In this document: in pieces, positions 7,233 to 7,835 of the stretch | Layout of the letters: every line of letters begins with the position of its first letter | Position numbering within the stretch: position 1 is the stretch's first letter | Assembly: GCA_934502905.1 (NCBI GenBank) | Contig: CAKSVK010000160.1 | Span: forward strand, 1 to 7,835 | Origin: an uncultured Chitinophagaceae bacterium | GTDB lineage: Bacteria > Bacteroidota > Bacteroidia > Chitinophagales > Chitinophagaceae | Reading direction: 5' to 3' | Length of the DNA stretch: 7,835 nt | Translations under genes and position numbers: made by a program | The notes under the pieces: model-generated | What the model saw: only the letters and a program-made list of their open reading frames with translations | What the model was told of the DNA's origin: nothing | Database searches by the model: none

Positions 7233-7835
7233 CTAACGTTCCCTCGCTTCTTCATGGTTCGAAACAGGGATACGATAATAATACACCGGCTGGTTTTTTC
7301 CTTCGCTGGTGGTATAGTAGCCGGTTCCTTTTTCATCGAAGCAGATGGCTTCGCCCTGTGGTTCTTTTTGATAAGGTAACTCCAGGGGCGGGCGGGATAA
7401 GGTTTTCCATATGGGCTCACCGGCGGCTCTTTCCCAATAGTACACCTTGCTGAGGCTTTTTAAAATAACTTTAGAGCCATCCCGGCTGATATCGCCGCTT
7501 ACGATCCATTTCTGCGGTCGTGAACCGGCGAAAAAGAGGACAGCCTTTTTGGTAAGCGTAATAGTGTCATTTTTATTCCAGTCGAGCCTGCTCACATATA
7601 CGTGAACGCTGTCTTCTCTTTTGGAAACAATATACAGCAGCCTGTCTATATTATCTATCATCAGGGTTTCTGCATCGCGGGGGCCATCCGGGTATCGCAG
7701 GAATACCGGCACGGCAGTTACTGTTATTGCTGTCTTATCGGTTTGAATGTCGGTTTCCGCTATTTTATATACACATACAAAAGGTCGCAGCCCGAAGTTA
7801 TTGCCGATATCTCCTACATACACATATTGCTGTTC
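7233..7835 (-). CDS. Propeller-like protein of unknown function, partial (N-terminus beyond the window)
   Basis: The reading frame is open to the right edge and gives the last 200 residues of the protein; the first visible ones are EQQYVYVGDIGNN. A GTG at 7823 is not the true start, because the frame continues upstream of it and the GDIGNN motif lies immediately after it. Repeated strand-turn units suggest a beta-propeller: VGDIGNNFGLRPFVCVYKI, RYPDGPRDAETLMI, LLYIVSKRE, VSGDISRDGSKVILK, then GEAICFDEKGTGYYTTSEG near the C-terminus. The GDIG(D/N)N, DGxRDAE and GEAIxFD patterns recall an uncharacterised family of secreted bacterial propeller proteins (from memory, not checked). I see no catalytic motif and no membrane segment in the visible part; a signal peptide would lie outside the window. 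It is transcribed towards the heme lipoprotein, 93 bases away, so it is not in an operon with it. The stop codon is TAG at 7233-7235. Confidence 0.8.
   Translation of the reverse strand, partial: EQQYVYVGDIGNNFGLRPFVCVYKIAETDIQTDKTAITVTAVPVFLRYPDGPRDAETLMIDNIDRLLYIVSKREDSVHVYVSRLDWNKNDTITLTKKAVLFFAGSRPQKWIVSGDISRDGSKVILKSLSKVYYWERAAGEPIWKTLSRPPLELPYQKEPQGEAICFDEKGTGYYTTSEGKNQPVYYYRIPVSNHEEARER

Noticed and set aside
7013..7420. 135-codon minus-strand open frame spanning the end of the lipoprotein gene and the convergent gap
   Set aside because: Overlaps the 3' ends of two supported genes in another frame, and its translation has no domain character.

Overview
The window looks like ordinary chromosomal DNA from a member of the Bacteroidota, most likely a Chitinophagaceae-type organism (inferred from protein families, not from a database match). 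The clues are a very large sensor kinase with a periplasmic two-component-regulator propeller and Y_Y_Y domain joined to a LytS-type kinase, a lipoprotein of the 'PVC-type heme-binding' class, AT-rich start regions without Shine-Dalgarno sequences, and moderate GC with AT-rich intergenic DNA.

Layout from left to right. Positions 1-141 are a short leader with no convincing gene. Positions 142-3666 (+) encode a sensor histidine kinase of about 1174 residues: signal peptide, periplasmic beta-propeller, Y_Y_Y domain, one membrane helix, cytoplasmic GAF domain, short coiled coil, and a His_kinase/HATPase module. A GT-A family 2 glycosyltransferase (3677-4477, -) converges on it, with only 10 bases between the two stop codons. 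A 415-base gap (4478-4892) separates this glycosyltransferase from a divergent gene and holds a clean 16-base inverted repeat. Positions 4893-7139 (+) encode a three-part lipoprotein: a dehydrogenase-like propeller, HEAT-type helical repeats and a C-terminal cytochrome c domain. After a 93-base convergent gap containing a perfect 12-base palindrome, a propeller-like protein of unknown function (7233-7835, -) runs off the right edge.

No two neighbouring genes share a strand, so nothing here reads as an operon and no functional link between the four genes can be shown. The kinase has no response regulator next to it on the downstream side. There are no RNA genes, insertion sequences, CRISPR arrays, phage genes or other transfer signs that I can support. 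I did not find a clear new biological system. The points most worth a second look are the kinase with a sensor domain on each side of the membrane, the propeller-HEAT-cytochrome lipoprotein, and the two intergenic inverted repeats. Two predicted starts (121 and 4695) are better moved downstream to 142 and 4893, where signal peptides begin.
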